From: DASWOJ01 sp964250755
GTDB lineage: Bacteria; Pseudomonadota; Alphaproteobacteria; Acetobacterales; Acetobacteraceae
NCBI GenBank assembly: GCA_964250755.1
Contig: CAXUHB010000005.1
Location: 62,001 to 126,000 of the forward strand
Reading direction: 5' to 3'
Length of the DNA stretch: 64,000 nt
The first letter of the stretch is position 1. The number at the start of each line of letters is the position of its first letter. This document shows positions 8,707 to 17,223 of this stretch, one piece after another. The notes beneath the pieces were generated by a model that was given only the letters and a program-made list of their open reading frames with translations, was not told where the DNA came from and did not search any database. The translations under genes and the position numbers were made by a program.

Positions 8707-9203
8707 GGGCGGTCTCCGGTGGGTCCAAGGTCAGGAACGGGGGCAGGGGCGCCCGCAAGGGTGCGCGCTTCGAGCGCGAGCAGGAACCGCTTGGTCTCGA
8801 TCCCGTCGCCGCCGGAGTAGCCGCCCAGGCCGCCCGTGGCAACGACCCGGTGGCAGGGGATCAGGATGGGCAAGGGATTGCCGCCATTCGCCTGCCCGAC
8901 GGAGCGGGCCGCGCCGCCGGCCGACCCGGCGATGTCCTGGTAGGTCCGGGTCTCGCCGTAAGGAATGGCCTGCAACGCCGCCCAGACGCGTCGGCGGTAA
9001 GCCGTGCCGGCTGGAGACAGCGGCAGATCGAAGCTGGTGCGCTCGCCATCGAGATACTCCTGCACCTGGTCGCGGGCACGGAGGAGCAGCGGCGTCTCCG
9101 TCTGGTCGCGGCCCCAGCCCCAGTCCAGGGACACGAGCGCGCCGTCCTCCTCCGACAGGGTCAGCGGTCCCAAGGGTGTGTGGAGCGAGAGTTGCGGCAA
9201 CAA
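8703..9203 (-). CDS. ogt: Methylated-DNA--protein-cysteine methyltransferase
   Basis: 166-residue suicide DNA-repair protein that takes the methyl group from O6-methylguanine onto its own cysteine. The signature IPCHRV places the acceptor Cys at about residue 117. Upstream are RVWAALQAIPYGETRTYQDIA and the helix-turn-helix region with the arginine finger (AARSVGQANGGNP). The frame opens at a TTG (9203), with a second TTG directly after it and GAGG just upstream, so the first residue is uncertain. No Ada-type regulatory domain is present. It is first in the ogt-qor-MFS cluster. Confidence 0.92.
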   Translation of the reverse strand: MLPQLSLHTPLGPLTLSEEDGALVSLDWGWGRDQTETPLLLRARDQVQEYLDGERTSFDLPLSPAGTAYRRRVWAALQAIPYGETRTYQDIAGSAGGAARSVGQANGGNPLPILIPCHRVVATGGLGGYSGGDGIETKRFLLALEARTLAGAPAPVPDLGPTGDRP

Positions 9204-9333
9204 GGTCCTCGGGAGGTGGCGCGGGAAGGATGGCAGACCTTGGCGGCCCGGCTGTCAAGCCGGAGGCGGGACGGCCGCATTGCCGTGCTGTCCGAGCGTA
9301 GCCGGGTGCGTCCCGCCATGCTAACCCAGTGGG

Positions 9334-9981
9334 ATGCCAAGCCTTGCCGAGCGCACCCGAGCCTCGACGCCTGACCTGCCGGGTGTTTCACGTGAAACGC
9401 TGGACCGCCTGCGCGCCTATGCCGCCCTGCTGGAGCGGTGGACCACCGCCATAAACTTGGTCGGCGCGGCCGACCGCGGCCTGATCTGGTCCCGCCATGT
9501 CGAGGACAGCTTGCGCCTGCTGCCGCTGATCCCGGCAGGCACCTCGCGCGGCATTGACCTGGGGTCGGGTGCCGGGCTGCCCGGCCTGGTGCTGGCCATC
9601 GCAACCGGCATCCCGTTCGACCTCGTGGAGTCCGACCGGCGCAAGGCCGCTTTCCTGCAAGAGGCCGCCCGCGTCACGGGCGCCCCGGTGACGGTCCACG
9701 CCGCCCGGATCGAGGGCTTGGCGCTGGATCCAGCCCCGCTCGTCACCGCTCGCGCCCTGGCGCCGCTAGACGCGCTGCTGACCCTAGCCGCACCCTTGCT
9801 GGCCCCCGGCGGCACCGCCCTGCTCCCAAAGGGCGCGCGCGCCGGAGAGGAGCTGGAGCACGCCCGCCGCACCTGGCAGATGGACGTGCAGCAGCACCGC
9901 ACCCCCGGCCAGCCCGGCGCCATCCTGGCCATCACCGGCCTGCACCGCATCCCGACGATCCCCGGAGCCGCCCATGCTTGA
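9334..9981 (+). CDS. rsmG: 16S rRNA (guanine-N7) methyltransferase RsmG (GidB)
   Basis: 215-residue SAM-dependent enzyme that methylates G527 of 16S rRNA. It shows the family N-terminal helix (LRAYAALLERW, INLV), HVEDSL, the SAM-binding IDLGSGAGLPGL and the later VTARALAPLD segment. A parS site lies inside its 5' end and encodes the peptide VSRET, as in many alphaproteobacterial rsmG genes. It overlaps parA by 8 bp, so rsmG, parA and parB are one operon. Confidence 0.95.
   Translation: MPSLAERTRASTPDLPGVSRETLDRLRAYAALLERWTTAINLVGAADRGLIWSRHVEDSLRLLPLIPAGTSRGIDLGSGAGLPGLVLAIATGIPFDLVESDRRKAAFLQEAARVTGAPVTVHAARIEGLALDPAPLVTARALAPLDALLTLAAPLLAPGGTALLPKGARAGEELEHARRTWQMDVQQHRTPGQPGAILAITGLHRIPTIPGAAHA
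9385..9398. promoter_or_regulatory. parS: parS centromere site inside rsmG
   Basis: GTTTCACGTGAAAC is a perfect 14-bp palindrome and matches the bacterial parS consensus. ParB, encoded about 1.4 kb away, loads and spreads from such sites. An identical site occurs at 63603-63616. Confidence 0.92.
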
Positions 9982-10810
9982 CCGCCCCGTCCCGACCTTG
10001 CCCGGCTGGGCCGGACCCGGACGCCCCGCGCGCATCCTGGCCATCGCCAACCAGAAAGGCGGCGTCGGCAAGACCACCACCGCCGTCAACCTCGCTACCG
10101 CCCTGGCCGCCGCCGGGGAGCGGGTGCTGCTGCTGGACCTGGACTCGCAGGGCAACGCCTCCACCGGCCTGGGCGTGGCACCCAACCGGCGCGGACGCGG
10201 CACCTATGCTGCGCTCGTTGGCCAGGACAGCATCGCCGGCACTGCCGTAGCCACCGGCATCCCCGGCCTTAGCCTGGTGCCCGCCGATCCCGACCTGGCC
10301 GGGGCGGAGGTGGAGCTGGCTGGGATGGAACGGCGCGAGTACCGCCTGCAAGCCGCGCTGCGCGACGCCGCTGACGCCTACAGCTTCATCCTGATTGACT
10401 GCCCGCCCAGCCTGGGCCTGCTGACGTTGAACGCCCTGGTGGCCGCCGATGCCGTGCTGGTGCCGCTGCAATGCGAGTTCTTCGCGCTGGAGGGGCTGAG
10501 CCACCTGGTCCGCAGCATCGAGCGCGTGCGCCAGCACCTGAACCCCCGCCTGACGCTGCAAGGCATCGTGCTGACGATGTATGACCGTCGCAACAACCTG
10601 TCCGAGCTGGTGGCCGCCGACGTGCGCGGCTTCTTCGGCGACCGGGTTTACGAGACCGTGATCCCCCGCAACGTCCGCGTGTCGGAGGCGCCGAGCCACG
10701 GCAAGCCCGTGATGCTGTACGACTACCGTTCGCCGGGGGCACAGGCCTATGTACGGCTTGCCGGGGAGGTGCTGCGGCAGGAACGCACCACCGCCCGGAC
10801 TGCGCCATGA
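9974..10810 (+). CDS. parA: Chromosome-partitioning ATPase ParA
   Basis: 278-residue Walker-type ATPase that moves or positions the ParB-bound origin region over the nucleoid. The deviant Walker A, NQKGGVGKTT, covers residues 26-35. DLDSQGNAST (Walker A') and LIDCPPSLGLLT (Walker B) follow, then the C-terminal PRNVRVSEAPSHGKPV typical of chromosomal ParA/Soj. The start overlaps rsmG by 8 bp and the stop overlaps parB by 4 bp. There is no N-terminal DNA-binding extension, so it is the chromosomal rather than the P1-plasmid type. Confidence 0.96.
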   Translation: MLDRPVPTLPGWAGPGRPARILAIANQKGGVGKTTTAVNLATALAAAGERVLLLDLDSQGNASTGLGVAPNRRGRGTYAALVGQDSIAGTAVATGIPGLSLVPADPDLAGAEVELAGMERREYRLQAALRDAADAYSFILIDCPPSLGLLTLNALVAADAVLVPLQCEFFALEGLSHLVRSIERVRQHLNPRLTLQGIVLTMYDRRNNLSELVAADVRGFFGDRVYETVIPRNVRVSEAPSHGKPVMLYDYRSPGAQAYVRLAGEVLRQERTTARTAP

Positions 10811-11700
10811 AGGAGCCTGCGGCCCGCGCCGCGCCGCCGCCCCGCCTGGGCCGTGGCCTGGCCGCCCTGTTCGGCGACGCCCCGCCCGATGCTGGGATGG
10901 GCGCCCCGCCAGGGGGCGCACCGCTTCCGCGCGCCACCTTGCCCGTGACGGCGCTGGACCCCGGCCCCTTCCAGCCCCGCACCGCCATGCACCCCGACCG
11001 CCTGCGCGAGCTGACGGAGTCCATACGCCACCAAGGCGTGCTGCAGCCCATCCTCGCCCGGCCCCATCCAGACCAGCCCGGCCGCTACCAGATCATCGCC
11101 GGGGAGCGCCGCTGGCGCGCGGCCCAGGCCGCTGGCCTGCAGGACATCCCCGTGCTGGTCCGCACCCTGACCGACACCGACGCGATGGCGGCCGCCCTGG
11201 TCGAGAACCTGCAGCGCCAGGACCTGGACCCCATCGAGGAGGCTGAGGCGTACAAGCGCCTGATCGCCGAGTTCGGCATGACGCAGGACGGCCTGGGCGG
11301 CCTGATCGGCAAGTCGCGCAGCCACGTCGCCAACACGATGCGCCTGCTGCAACTGCCGCCGCCGCTGCGGGAGCATCTGCGCCAGGGTACGCTGACGCCG
11401 GGCCACGCCCGGGCGCTGCTGACCCACCCGGCGCCGGAGGCCGCGGCCCGCGCCGTCATCGCCCGCGGCCTGAGCGTCCGTCAGACCGAGGCGATGGCCC
11501 AGCGCGTCGCCCACCCGCCCGAACCTGCTGCGCCGCGCCCGGCGGCAAGCGCCGAGATGGCGGCGCTGGAGCGCGACCTGTCGGCGCGGCTGGGGTTGCG
11601 GGTGCAGTTGGCGTTCGACGGGCAGGCCGGCAGCGTGCGGCTGCATGTGCAGACGCTGGACCAGTTGGAGGGGGTGGTTTCTCTGCTGACGCGCGGTTGA
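10807..11700 (+). CDS. parB: Chromosome-partitioning protein ParB
   Basis: 297-residue ParB/Spo0J protein. It opens with the conserved PRLGRGLAALFGD segment. The CTP-binding N-terminal domain has GERRWRAAQAAGL and VENLQRQDLDPIEEAEAY. The helix-turn-helix follows (LGGLIGKSRSHVANTMRLL), which binds parS, and then a dimerisation domain ending in the typical L..VV.LL. It is coupled to parA by an ATGA overlap. Two perfect parS targets lie in this window. Confidence 0.96.
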   Translation: MKEPAARAAPPPRLGRGLAALFGDAPPDAGMGAPPGGAPLPRATLPVTALDPGPFQPRTAMHPDRLRELTESIRHQGVLQPILARPHPDQPGRYQIIAGERRWRAAQAAGLQDIPVLVRTLTDTDAMAAALVENLQRQDLDPIEEAEAYKRLIAEFGMTQDGLGGLIGKSRSHVANTMRLLQLPPPLREHLRQGTLTPGHARALLTHPAPEAAARAVIARGLSVRQTEAMAQRVAHPPEPAAPRPAASAEMAALERDLSARLGLRVQLAFDGQAGSVRLHVQTLDQLEGVVSLLTRG

Positions 11701-11715
11701 GGCTGACCGGCCATC

Positions 11716-12141
11716 ATGGGCACAGACATCCACTGCGTCGTCGAGGAGCGCGTCGCACCTGGACATTGGGTGACGGTCCGCGTGCTCGCATCCTTTGTGG
11801 ACGAGACAGGGGCGGAATGCCATCCCACGGCACTAGCTCGCAACTACCGGCGCTTTGCGGCCTTGGCTGGCGTGAGGGGCAGCGGCCCTGCGCCGCGCGG
11901 CTCGCCCACCGATGCGTCGGACAGCGCAAGGCACCTCTTGGGCAGCTGTGGCGGGCGCTCGCCGAGCTGGTTGCCGCTTGATGAAGCGACCGCCGTCTTC
12001 GCGGCGACAGACCCCGGCCTGCGTCCAGAGTTGCAGGCCAACCTGCAACGGGGCGAGAAGGACTCTGGCCACAACTGGTATTACTTCTCTGAGATCGGCG
12101 AGGGCGACGACTACCGCCTGATTTATTGGTTCGACAGCTAA
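11716..12141 (+). CDS. Conserved hypothetical protein, MGTDIH type
   Basis: 141 residues beginning MGTDIHCVVEER and containing NYRRFAALAGVRG and a C-terminal DSGHNWYYFSEI. Proteins with this opening and the RxFxxLAGVRG segment are found in bacteria and phages, but I know of no assigned function. No signal peptide or membrane segment is seen. It starts 15 bp after parB and could be co-transcribed with it. Codon use resembles its neighbours, though the 3' half is a little richer in A+T. Confidence 0.65.
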   Translation: MGTDIHCVVEERVAPGHWVTVRVLASFVDETGAECHPTALARNYRRFAALAGVRGSGPAPRGSPTDASDSARHLLGSCGGRSPSWLPLDEATAVFAATDPGLRPELQANLQRGEKDSGHNWYYFSEIGEGDDYRLIYWFDS

Positions 12142-12300
12142 GTGCGGGCACGCAGGCGGTGTAGCGCGCCGCGCCCCGTTGGGTGTTGATGTTTAGGACG
12201 GCCAGCCCCGATCTCACGCCGTCCCGCCCGCGGCAGCACTCCATCCGTCCGCTGTGATGCGGCAGTGTTCGTTGACCTTGGAACCTGCCAATATGCTTGC

Positions 12301-12528
12301 ATGAACGCGACGAGCCTGCCGGCGCAAGCTGATCCCGCCTACCATGCAGACGAAGGGGCGGCGGCTGATCGCGTTGGACAACCGTCCAGCAAGCATGTTG
12401 ACCAAGCGGGTCCGCCGGCTGGCGCGTCGCCGTCCCCAACCGAGTCCAGGATCGAAAGGCAGATAAGGTTGGCGCATGACGTGCTGCGCGAGGAAGCCGA
12501 AACCCTGCGGCAACTCGCCAAGCGTTGA
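12301..12528 (+). CDS. Small hypothetical protein
   Basis: A 75-residue frame from the ATG at 12301. The first half is low-complexity Ala/Pro/Gly. The C-terminal ~30 residues (from ESRIERQIRLAH) are a charged, amphipathic helix. No ribosome binding site is obvious and no family is recognised. It sits between the MGTDIH protein and the dehydratase, both on the plus strand. It could be non-coding. Confidence 0.3.
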   Translation: MNATSLPAQADPAYHADEGAAADRVGQPSSKHVDQAGPPAGASPSPTESRIERQIRLAHDVLREEAETLRQLAKR

Positions 12529-12564
12529 CCGCCGCACCCCTCTGAACAGTTTCTGGACAGCAAG

Positions 12565-14265
12565 ATGACAGATCCCCACGGCCTCGACCGCGGCCTGACC
12601 AACTACGGCGACCGCGACTTCGCACGCTTCCTCCGCCGATCCTTCGCCCGCTCCATGGGCCTGTCCACGGCGCTGCTCAACCAGCCCATCATTGGCATCG
12701 CCAGCACGCCGTCGGACTTCAACAACTGCCACCGCGGCATGGACGAGCTGGTGCAGGCGGTCTGCCGCGGCGTGCTGGCCGCCGGCGCCCTGCCGCGCGT
12801 GTTCCCGACCGTCAGCCTGGGCGAGGTGTTTCTGAACCCGACCAGCATGATGTATCGCAACCTGATGGCGATGGACACCGAGGAGATGATCGGCGCCCAG
12901 CCGATGGACGCCGTCGTCCTGGTCGGCGGCTGCGACAAGACCGTGCCGGCGCAGCTCATGGGTGCCGCGTCGGCCAACCTACCCGCCATCCAGCTCGTCA
13001 CCGGCCCCATGAGCACCGGGCGCCACCGCGGCCAGCGCCTGGGCGCCTGCACGGACTGTCGCGGCTTCTGGGCCAAGTATCGCGCTGGCAGCGTGGACTC
13101 GGACGAGATGGAGACCGTCGAGGGCCGGCTCTCCGTCACCGCCGGCACCTGCGCCGTCATGGGCACCGCCAGCACCATGGCCTGCATCGCCGAGGCCCTG
13201 GGCATGTCCCTGCCCGGCACCGCCGCCATCCCCGCCGTCCACGCCGACCGCCTGCGCGCGGCCGAGGAAAGCGGCCGCGCCGCCGTCCGCCTGCTGCACA
13301 CCCACATCACCCCCCGCCAGGTCATCACCGAACAGTCCGTCGAGAACGCGCTGCGCGTCCTGATGGCGCTGGGCGGCAGCACCAACGCCGTCGTCCACCT
13401 GGCCGCCATCGCCGGGCGCGTGGGCGTGCGGATCGGCGCGGACCGCCTGAACGCCATCTCCGACGAGACCCCCGTGCTGGTGGACCTCAAGCCCGTGGGC
13501 GAGGGCTACATGGAGGACTTCCACGCCGCCGGCGGCGTCAGCGCGGTGCTGCGGGAGCTGCGCCCGTTGCTGCATCTGGACACCCTGGACGTGGAGGGCC
13601 GCACCCTGCGCGACCGTCTGGACGAGCCGCTGGACTGGGTGGACCGCGCCGTGATCCGCCCCTTCGCCGACCCTGTCTCTCCCGTGGGCGGCCTGATCGC
13701 CCTGTCCGGCACGCTGGCCCCGGACGGCGCCATCTTCAAGCGCGCCGCCGCCACGCCCGCGCTGTTCGAGCATGAGGGCCGCGCCGTCGTCTTCACCAGC
13801 CTGGAGGACCTGGCCGCCCGTATGGACGACCCGGCCCTGGACGTGACCGCCGCCGACATCCTGGTGCTGCAGAACGCCGGGCCGCACGCGGCGGGGATGC
13901 CGGAGGCGGGATACCTGCCGATCCCCCGCAAGCTCGCCCAGGCCGGCGTGAAGGACATGGTCCGCATCTCCGACGCCCGCATGAGCGGCACCGCCTTCGG
14001 CACCATCGTGCTGCACGTCGCGCCCGAAGCAGCCATCGGCGGCCCATTGGCCGCCGTGCGGGACGGCGACCGCATCCGGCTGTCGGTGTCGGCGAAGAGC
14101 ATAGACCTGCTGGTGGACCCGGCCGAGGTCGCCCGGCGCCTCTCCACCCACATGCCCCCGCCCGTGCCCGCCCGCGGCTACAAGGCGTTGTATCGCCGCA
14201 CCGTCACGCAGGCGCCGGACGGCTGCGACTTCGACTTCCTGGCCGGGAACGCCGGCGGGGCCTGA
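12565..14265 (+). CDS. IlvD/Edd-family dehydratase (sugar-acid or dihydroxy-acid)
   Basis: 566-residue cytoplasmic dehydratase that should carry a [2Fe-2S] cluster. Candidate cluster ligands are the Cys in DFNNCH, VGGCDKT and GTCAVMGTAST. Active-site region landmarks are LGGSTNAVVHL and the C-terminal DARMSGTAFGTIVLHVAPE. The family removes water from dihydroxy acids, either in isoleucine/valine synthesis (IlvD) or in oxidation of aldonic acids such as arabonate. The VRI-type segments and the lack of other ilv genes nearby make a sugar-acid role at least as likely, but substrate is not settled by sequence. Confidence 0.85.
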   Translation: MTDPHGLDRGLTNYGDRDFARFLRRSFARSMGLSTALLNQPIIGIASTPSDFNNCHRGMDELVQAVCRGVLAAGALPRVFPTVSLGEVFLNPTSMMYRNLMAMDTEEMIGAQPMDAVVLVGGCDKTVPAQLMGAASANLPAIQLVTGPMSTGRHRGQRLGACTDCRGFWAKYRAGSVDSDEMETVEGRLSVTAGTCAVMGTASTMACIAEALGMSLPGTAAIPAVHADRLRAAEESGRAAVRLLHTHITPRQVITEQSVENALRVLMALGGSTNAVVHLAAIAGRVGVRIGADRLNAISDETPVLVDLKPVGEGYMEDFHAAGGVSAVLRELRPLLHLDTLDVEGRTLRDRLDEPLDWVDRAVIRPFADPVSPVGGLIALSGTLAPDGAIFKRAAATPALFEHEGRAVVFTSLEDLAARMDDPALDVTAADILVLQNAGPHAAGMPEAGYLPIPRKLAQAGVKDMVRISDARMSGTAFGTIVLHVAPEAAIGGPLAAVRDGDRIRLSVSAKSIDLLVDPAEVARRLSTHMPPPVPARGYKALYRRTVTQAPDGCDFDFLAGNAGGA

Positions 14266-14278
14266 CCCGCGCTGCCCG

Positions 14279-16330
14279 CTACCGGTGCCGTGCGGCCGCA
14301 GGCGGCGGGCGCGCAGGAGCAGGCGCGGCGGCCCGGGCAGGGGCCGGAGCCGCCATCATCGGGGCAGGGCGGCCCGCGAACGACGCCGGCCCGGGCCGCC
14401 CGCCGGAACCAAGGAACGGCGGCGGGCGTCCTCCGCCGGACGGCGCAAACGCCCCCGGTGAAGGCCCAGGCCGTGCAAAGCTTGGGCGACCAAAGTCGGG
14501 CCTGCCAAAGTTCGGCCTGCCGACGTCGGGGCGACCGAACTCCGGCCGCGTGAACGCCGGGGCGGCCCGCACCACGGCTGGCGCGACCCGGCCGCGGTCC
14601 GGCACGAGTCCGCCCCGGCCCCCGCCGCCCCCGATGCCGCCCCGTCCCATCCCGAAGCCACCGCGCTCCGGGCCGCCCCGCTCTGGGCCGCCCCGCTCTG
14701 GGCCGCCCCGCTCTGGGCCGCTGCCTGGCCCAATCAGGCCCGGTCCAGGGCCGCCACGGTCGTAGCCGCCACGCTCATAGCCGCTGCCATGACCGCCCCG
14801 CTCCAGGCCGGGCCGCCCGAACCCGGCGCGCTCGAACCCGCCCGGGCCACCTGCACGCCCGCGCCCGCCGGGGTGGTCGCGCTCCAGCGCCCGCGCATAC
14901 CGATCTGGTGCCCCGTGCCAGTGCCGGCCCCGGTCCCAGTAGCCCCACCCCAGCGCCGCGCCGCCGAACACGAAGAACGCCTGCTCCCCGTCAATCACCG
15001 CCGTCGGCTGGTCCCCCAGGTAGCCCACCGGCCCCCCATCAGGCGGCAGCACATAGAGCGGTGGACCCGGCTGCGGCTCAGGCGGCGGGCCACCCGGCAC
15101 CTGAAGCCGCGGCGACACCACGGCCGGCAACGGCGCCGCCGCAACGGCCCAGATGCCGCGCCGCTTCGCCGCGGCGTCCACCTGCTGCACCTGGTAGGAG
15201 TCCGGCGCACCCGGCGCCGCACGGGCCGCACCGTTGACCAGCGCCACCTGCCCTACGTCCGTCCCATCCGGCAACGCGCACAGATAGGTGCGCCCGCCCG
15301 GCTGCTGCTGGCAGGTCACCCGGTCGCCATGCTCCGCGATGTAGGCCTGCAATTCCTGCGCCGGACGGCCGGGCAACCCCAGCAGCCCGTCCAGCGGATA
15401 GGTCTGCCCGCCCGACGCCAGCAGCGCCGAGGTGCGGGCGGCCGGATGCTCCACCAGCACCGGCGGCGGCGGCAGGCTGGCCCACACGCCACGCCGGGCT
15501 GCCTGGGCCGCTGCCTCCTGCTGGCGGTAGGCGTCGGGCGCACCCTCCGCCGCACGGGCGGCGCCGTTGGCCAGCGACACCAGCGCCACGTCGGTCCCGT
15601 CCGGCAACACGCACACATACCCGGTGCCGCGAGGGTCGCATGCCACCTCGTCCCCCTCGGCCCGCAGGTAGCGCTGCAAGCCGGCGGCCTGGTCCGGCAG
15701 GGGAGTGATCCCGTCCAGCGCCACCGTGCGCCCCCCGCCATCCGGCGCGGTGCCGGCCAAGGTGGCGCTGTCCAGCGCCTGCGGATGCAGCAGCGTGAGG
15801 CGGGCTGGCGGCGGCGACGGCACCTGCACCTTGGGCAGCACCGGGCCAGGCGGCTCCACGGCGACGGAGGGCGCAGGCGGGGGTGCAGGCGGGGGCGCGG
15901 GCGGCGGGTCGCCCGCCGGGGCCGCTGCACCGCCACCCGGCACGATCACCACCGGCAGCGCCGGCACTGGGCGTACAGGGTCCGAACGCACGGTGTCCGA
16001 ACGCACAGTGTCCGGGCGCACGGGATCGGGACGCACAGGACCCGGGCCGTTGCCGGCCCCATTGGAAGGCGGCGCCAGCTCCGCCACGCCGGATGGCATG
16101 GCGGGGCGTGCCGGCCTGTCTGCCGCTGCCGGCCCGGCGCCGGGCGCATCCGGCGGCGATGCAGGCGCAACAGGCGTGGTGCTTACCGCATCCGGCGCGT
16201 CCAGGTCGGCCACCGGCGGCCTGGACGCCCCATCCTGGGCCGGCGCAACGCCCTGGGCCTGGGCGGTGCCGGCCAGCAGCAGCAAGGCGCCCCCGGCTGC
16301 GGCGCCCAGGCGGCGCAGCCGGGCCGCCAC
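14279..16330 (-). CDS. Exported protein with two degenerate SNase-like repeats and a Gly/Arg-rich tail
   Basis: 683 residues from a GTG at 16330, one base beyond the stop of the upstream lipoprotein gene. A signal peptide (VAARLRRLGAAAGGALLLLA, cleaved after AQA) is followed by a Pro/Ala-rich linker. Two ~80-residue repeats then resemble thermonuclease folds. Each has LDG.(L/T), a cysteine strand, LPDGTDV..V.L.NGAARAA, a Tyr and RRG(V/I)WA. The Arg and Glu catalytic residues expected in staphylococcal nuclease are not evident. The last ~200 residues are Gly/Arg/Pro-rich with PERGG tandem repeats. It is probably a periplasmic or surface protein; function unknown. Confidence 0.65.
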   Translation of the reverse strand: MAARLRRLGAAAGGALLLLAGTAQAQGVAPAQDGASRPPVADLDAPDAVSTTPVAPASPPDAPGAGPAAADRPARPAMPSGVAELAPPSNGAGNGPGPVRPDPVRPDTVRSDTVRSDPVRPVPALPVVIVPGGGAAAPAGDPPPAPPPAPPPAPSVAVEPPGPVLPKVQVPSPPPARLTLLHPQALDSATLAGTAPDGGGRTVALDGITPLPDQAAGLQRYLRAEGDEVACDPRGTGYVCVLPDGTDVALVSLANGAARAAEGAPDAYRQQEAAAQAARRGVWASLPPPPVLVEHPAARTSALLASGGQTYPLDGLLGLPGRPAQELQAYIAEHGDRVTCQQQPGGRTYLCALPDGTDVGQVALVNGAARAAPGAPDSYQVQQVDAAAKRRGIWAVAAAPLPAVVSPRLQVPGGPPPEPQPGPPLYVLPPDGGPVGYLGDQPTAVIDGEQAFFVFGGAALGWGYWDRGRHWHGAPDRYARALERDHPGGRGRAGGPGGFERAGFGRPGLERGGHGSGYERGGYDRGGPGPGLIGPGSGPERGGPERGGPERGGPERGGFGMGRGGIGGGGGRGGLVPDRGRVAPAVVRAAPAFTRPEFGRPDVGRPNFGRPDFGRPSFARPGPSPGAFAPSGGGRPPPFLGSGGRPGPASFAGRPAPMMAAPAPARAAAPAPARPPPAAARHR
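14655..14714. repeat. 15-bp in-frame tandem repeat (PERGG)
   Basis: Three perfect copies of GGGCCGCCCCGCTCT (14670-14714) follow a variant copy. Read on the minus strand they encode PERGG repeats in the tail of the SNase-like protein. Confidence 0.8.
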
Positions 16331-16331
16331 G

Positions 16332-16940
16332 CTATTCTCCCTGGACCGGCTTGACCCAATCGGCCGGAGCCTTCGTGCCGCCGCCGACCGGCGTCGCGAT
16401 GGCCTGCGGCTCGGACGCGCCCGCGCTGCGCGACGCCGGCACGCGCGCCCGCGCCCGCGCCGCCTGGCGCACCGGTGCCCGCCCGCCGTAGTAGCGCCGC
16501 TCCAGGTCCGGGTCGGGCAGGCCCGCCACGCGGTTGCCCTTCCCGTACATGCACTGCCCATAGGCGTTGTCGTACTGGGCCTGGATGCTGCCCTGCACGC
16601 CCGCGCTGTACTCCGACCCGCCCGCCGTCCCCAGCAGCGCCCCGGACGCGGCGCCCACCGCCGCCCCGCGCCCGCCGCCAACCGCAGCCCCCAGCCCGGC
16701 GCCGAGCAGCGTCCCCAGCACCGCGCCGCCCACGGCCTGGTTGTTCGCCTGCTGCGCCTGCCCGGCCACCGCCCCCTGCGCATACTGCTGGCACGAGGCC
16801 CCATCCAACTGGAACGCCTCGAACGACTTGCGCGACCCCGGCAGCACCTGGACCATCGGCCCCATTGGCGGCTGCGCGCAGGCCGCCAGGCCCGCCACGG
16901 GCAGCAGCAGGAGTAGGCCAAGTCTGCGATGTTCGGTCAT
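16332..16940 (-). CDS. Glycine-zipper lipoprotein
   Basis: 202 residues from the ATG at 16940. The signal peptide ends in the lipobox LAAC, so the mature protein should be lipid-anchored. The central region has glycine-zipper runs (GAVLGTLLGAGLGAAVGGG and AAVGAASGALLGTAGG) as in Rcs-type or SlyB-like outer-membrane lipoproteins. A conserved Y.QCMYGKGN segment follows, then an Arg/Ala-rich tail. It lies 1 base upstream of the SNase-like exported protein, implying an operon of envelope proteins. Exact role unknown. Confidence 0.8.
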   Translation of the reverse strand: MTEHRRLGLLLLLPVAGLAACAQPPMGPMVQVLPGSRKSFEAFQLDGASCQQYAQGAVAGQAQQANNQAVGGAVLGTLLGAGLGAAVGGGRGAAVGAASGALLGTAGGSEYSAGVQGSIQAQYDNAYGQCMYGKGNRVAGLPDPDLERRYYGGRAPVRQAARARARVPASRSAGASEPQAIATPVGGGTKAPADWVKPVQGE

Positions 16941-17223
16941 GCGGCGTCCTGTCAGGTTCATGCGTTGCATGATCCTGCCGTCACAACCCGGAGCAGGTCA
17001 ATACCGGGACGCTCCCAAAACGACCGGCTGCGACCCGTGTCCGGAACGTCCGTGCGTTGCGGGCACCTGGCCCAGGCACGGCCCTGCCCGCCGCGTCCGG
17101 AGCAACGAGGGCGGAAAGGGCGCGCAGCTCCCCGCCGTCATGCGCTGCCGCATGATGCCGCGGTGCCCGGAGCAGGGGGCTGGCAGCACTGCCCCGCCGC
17201 CGCTCCGGGCGCGATGCGCCCTT

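Noticed and set aside
14279..16921. An 880-codon open frame on the minus strand
   Set aside because: Its first ~197 codons run across the glycine-zipper lipoprotein gene in another frame. The real gene begins at the GTG at 16330, where a signal peptide starts.
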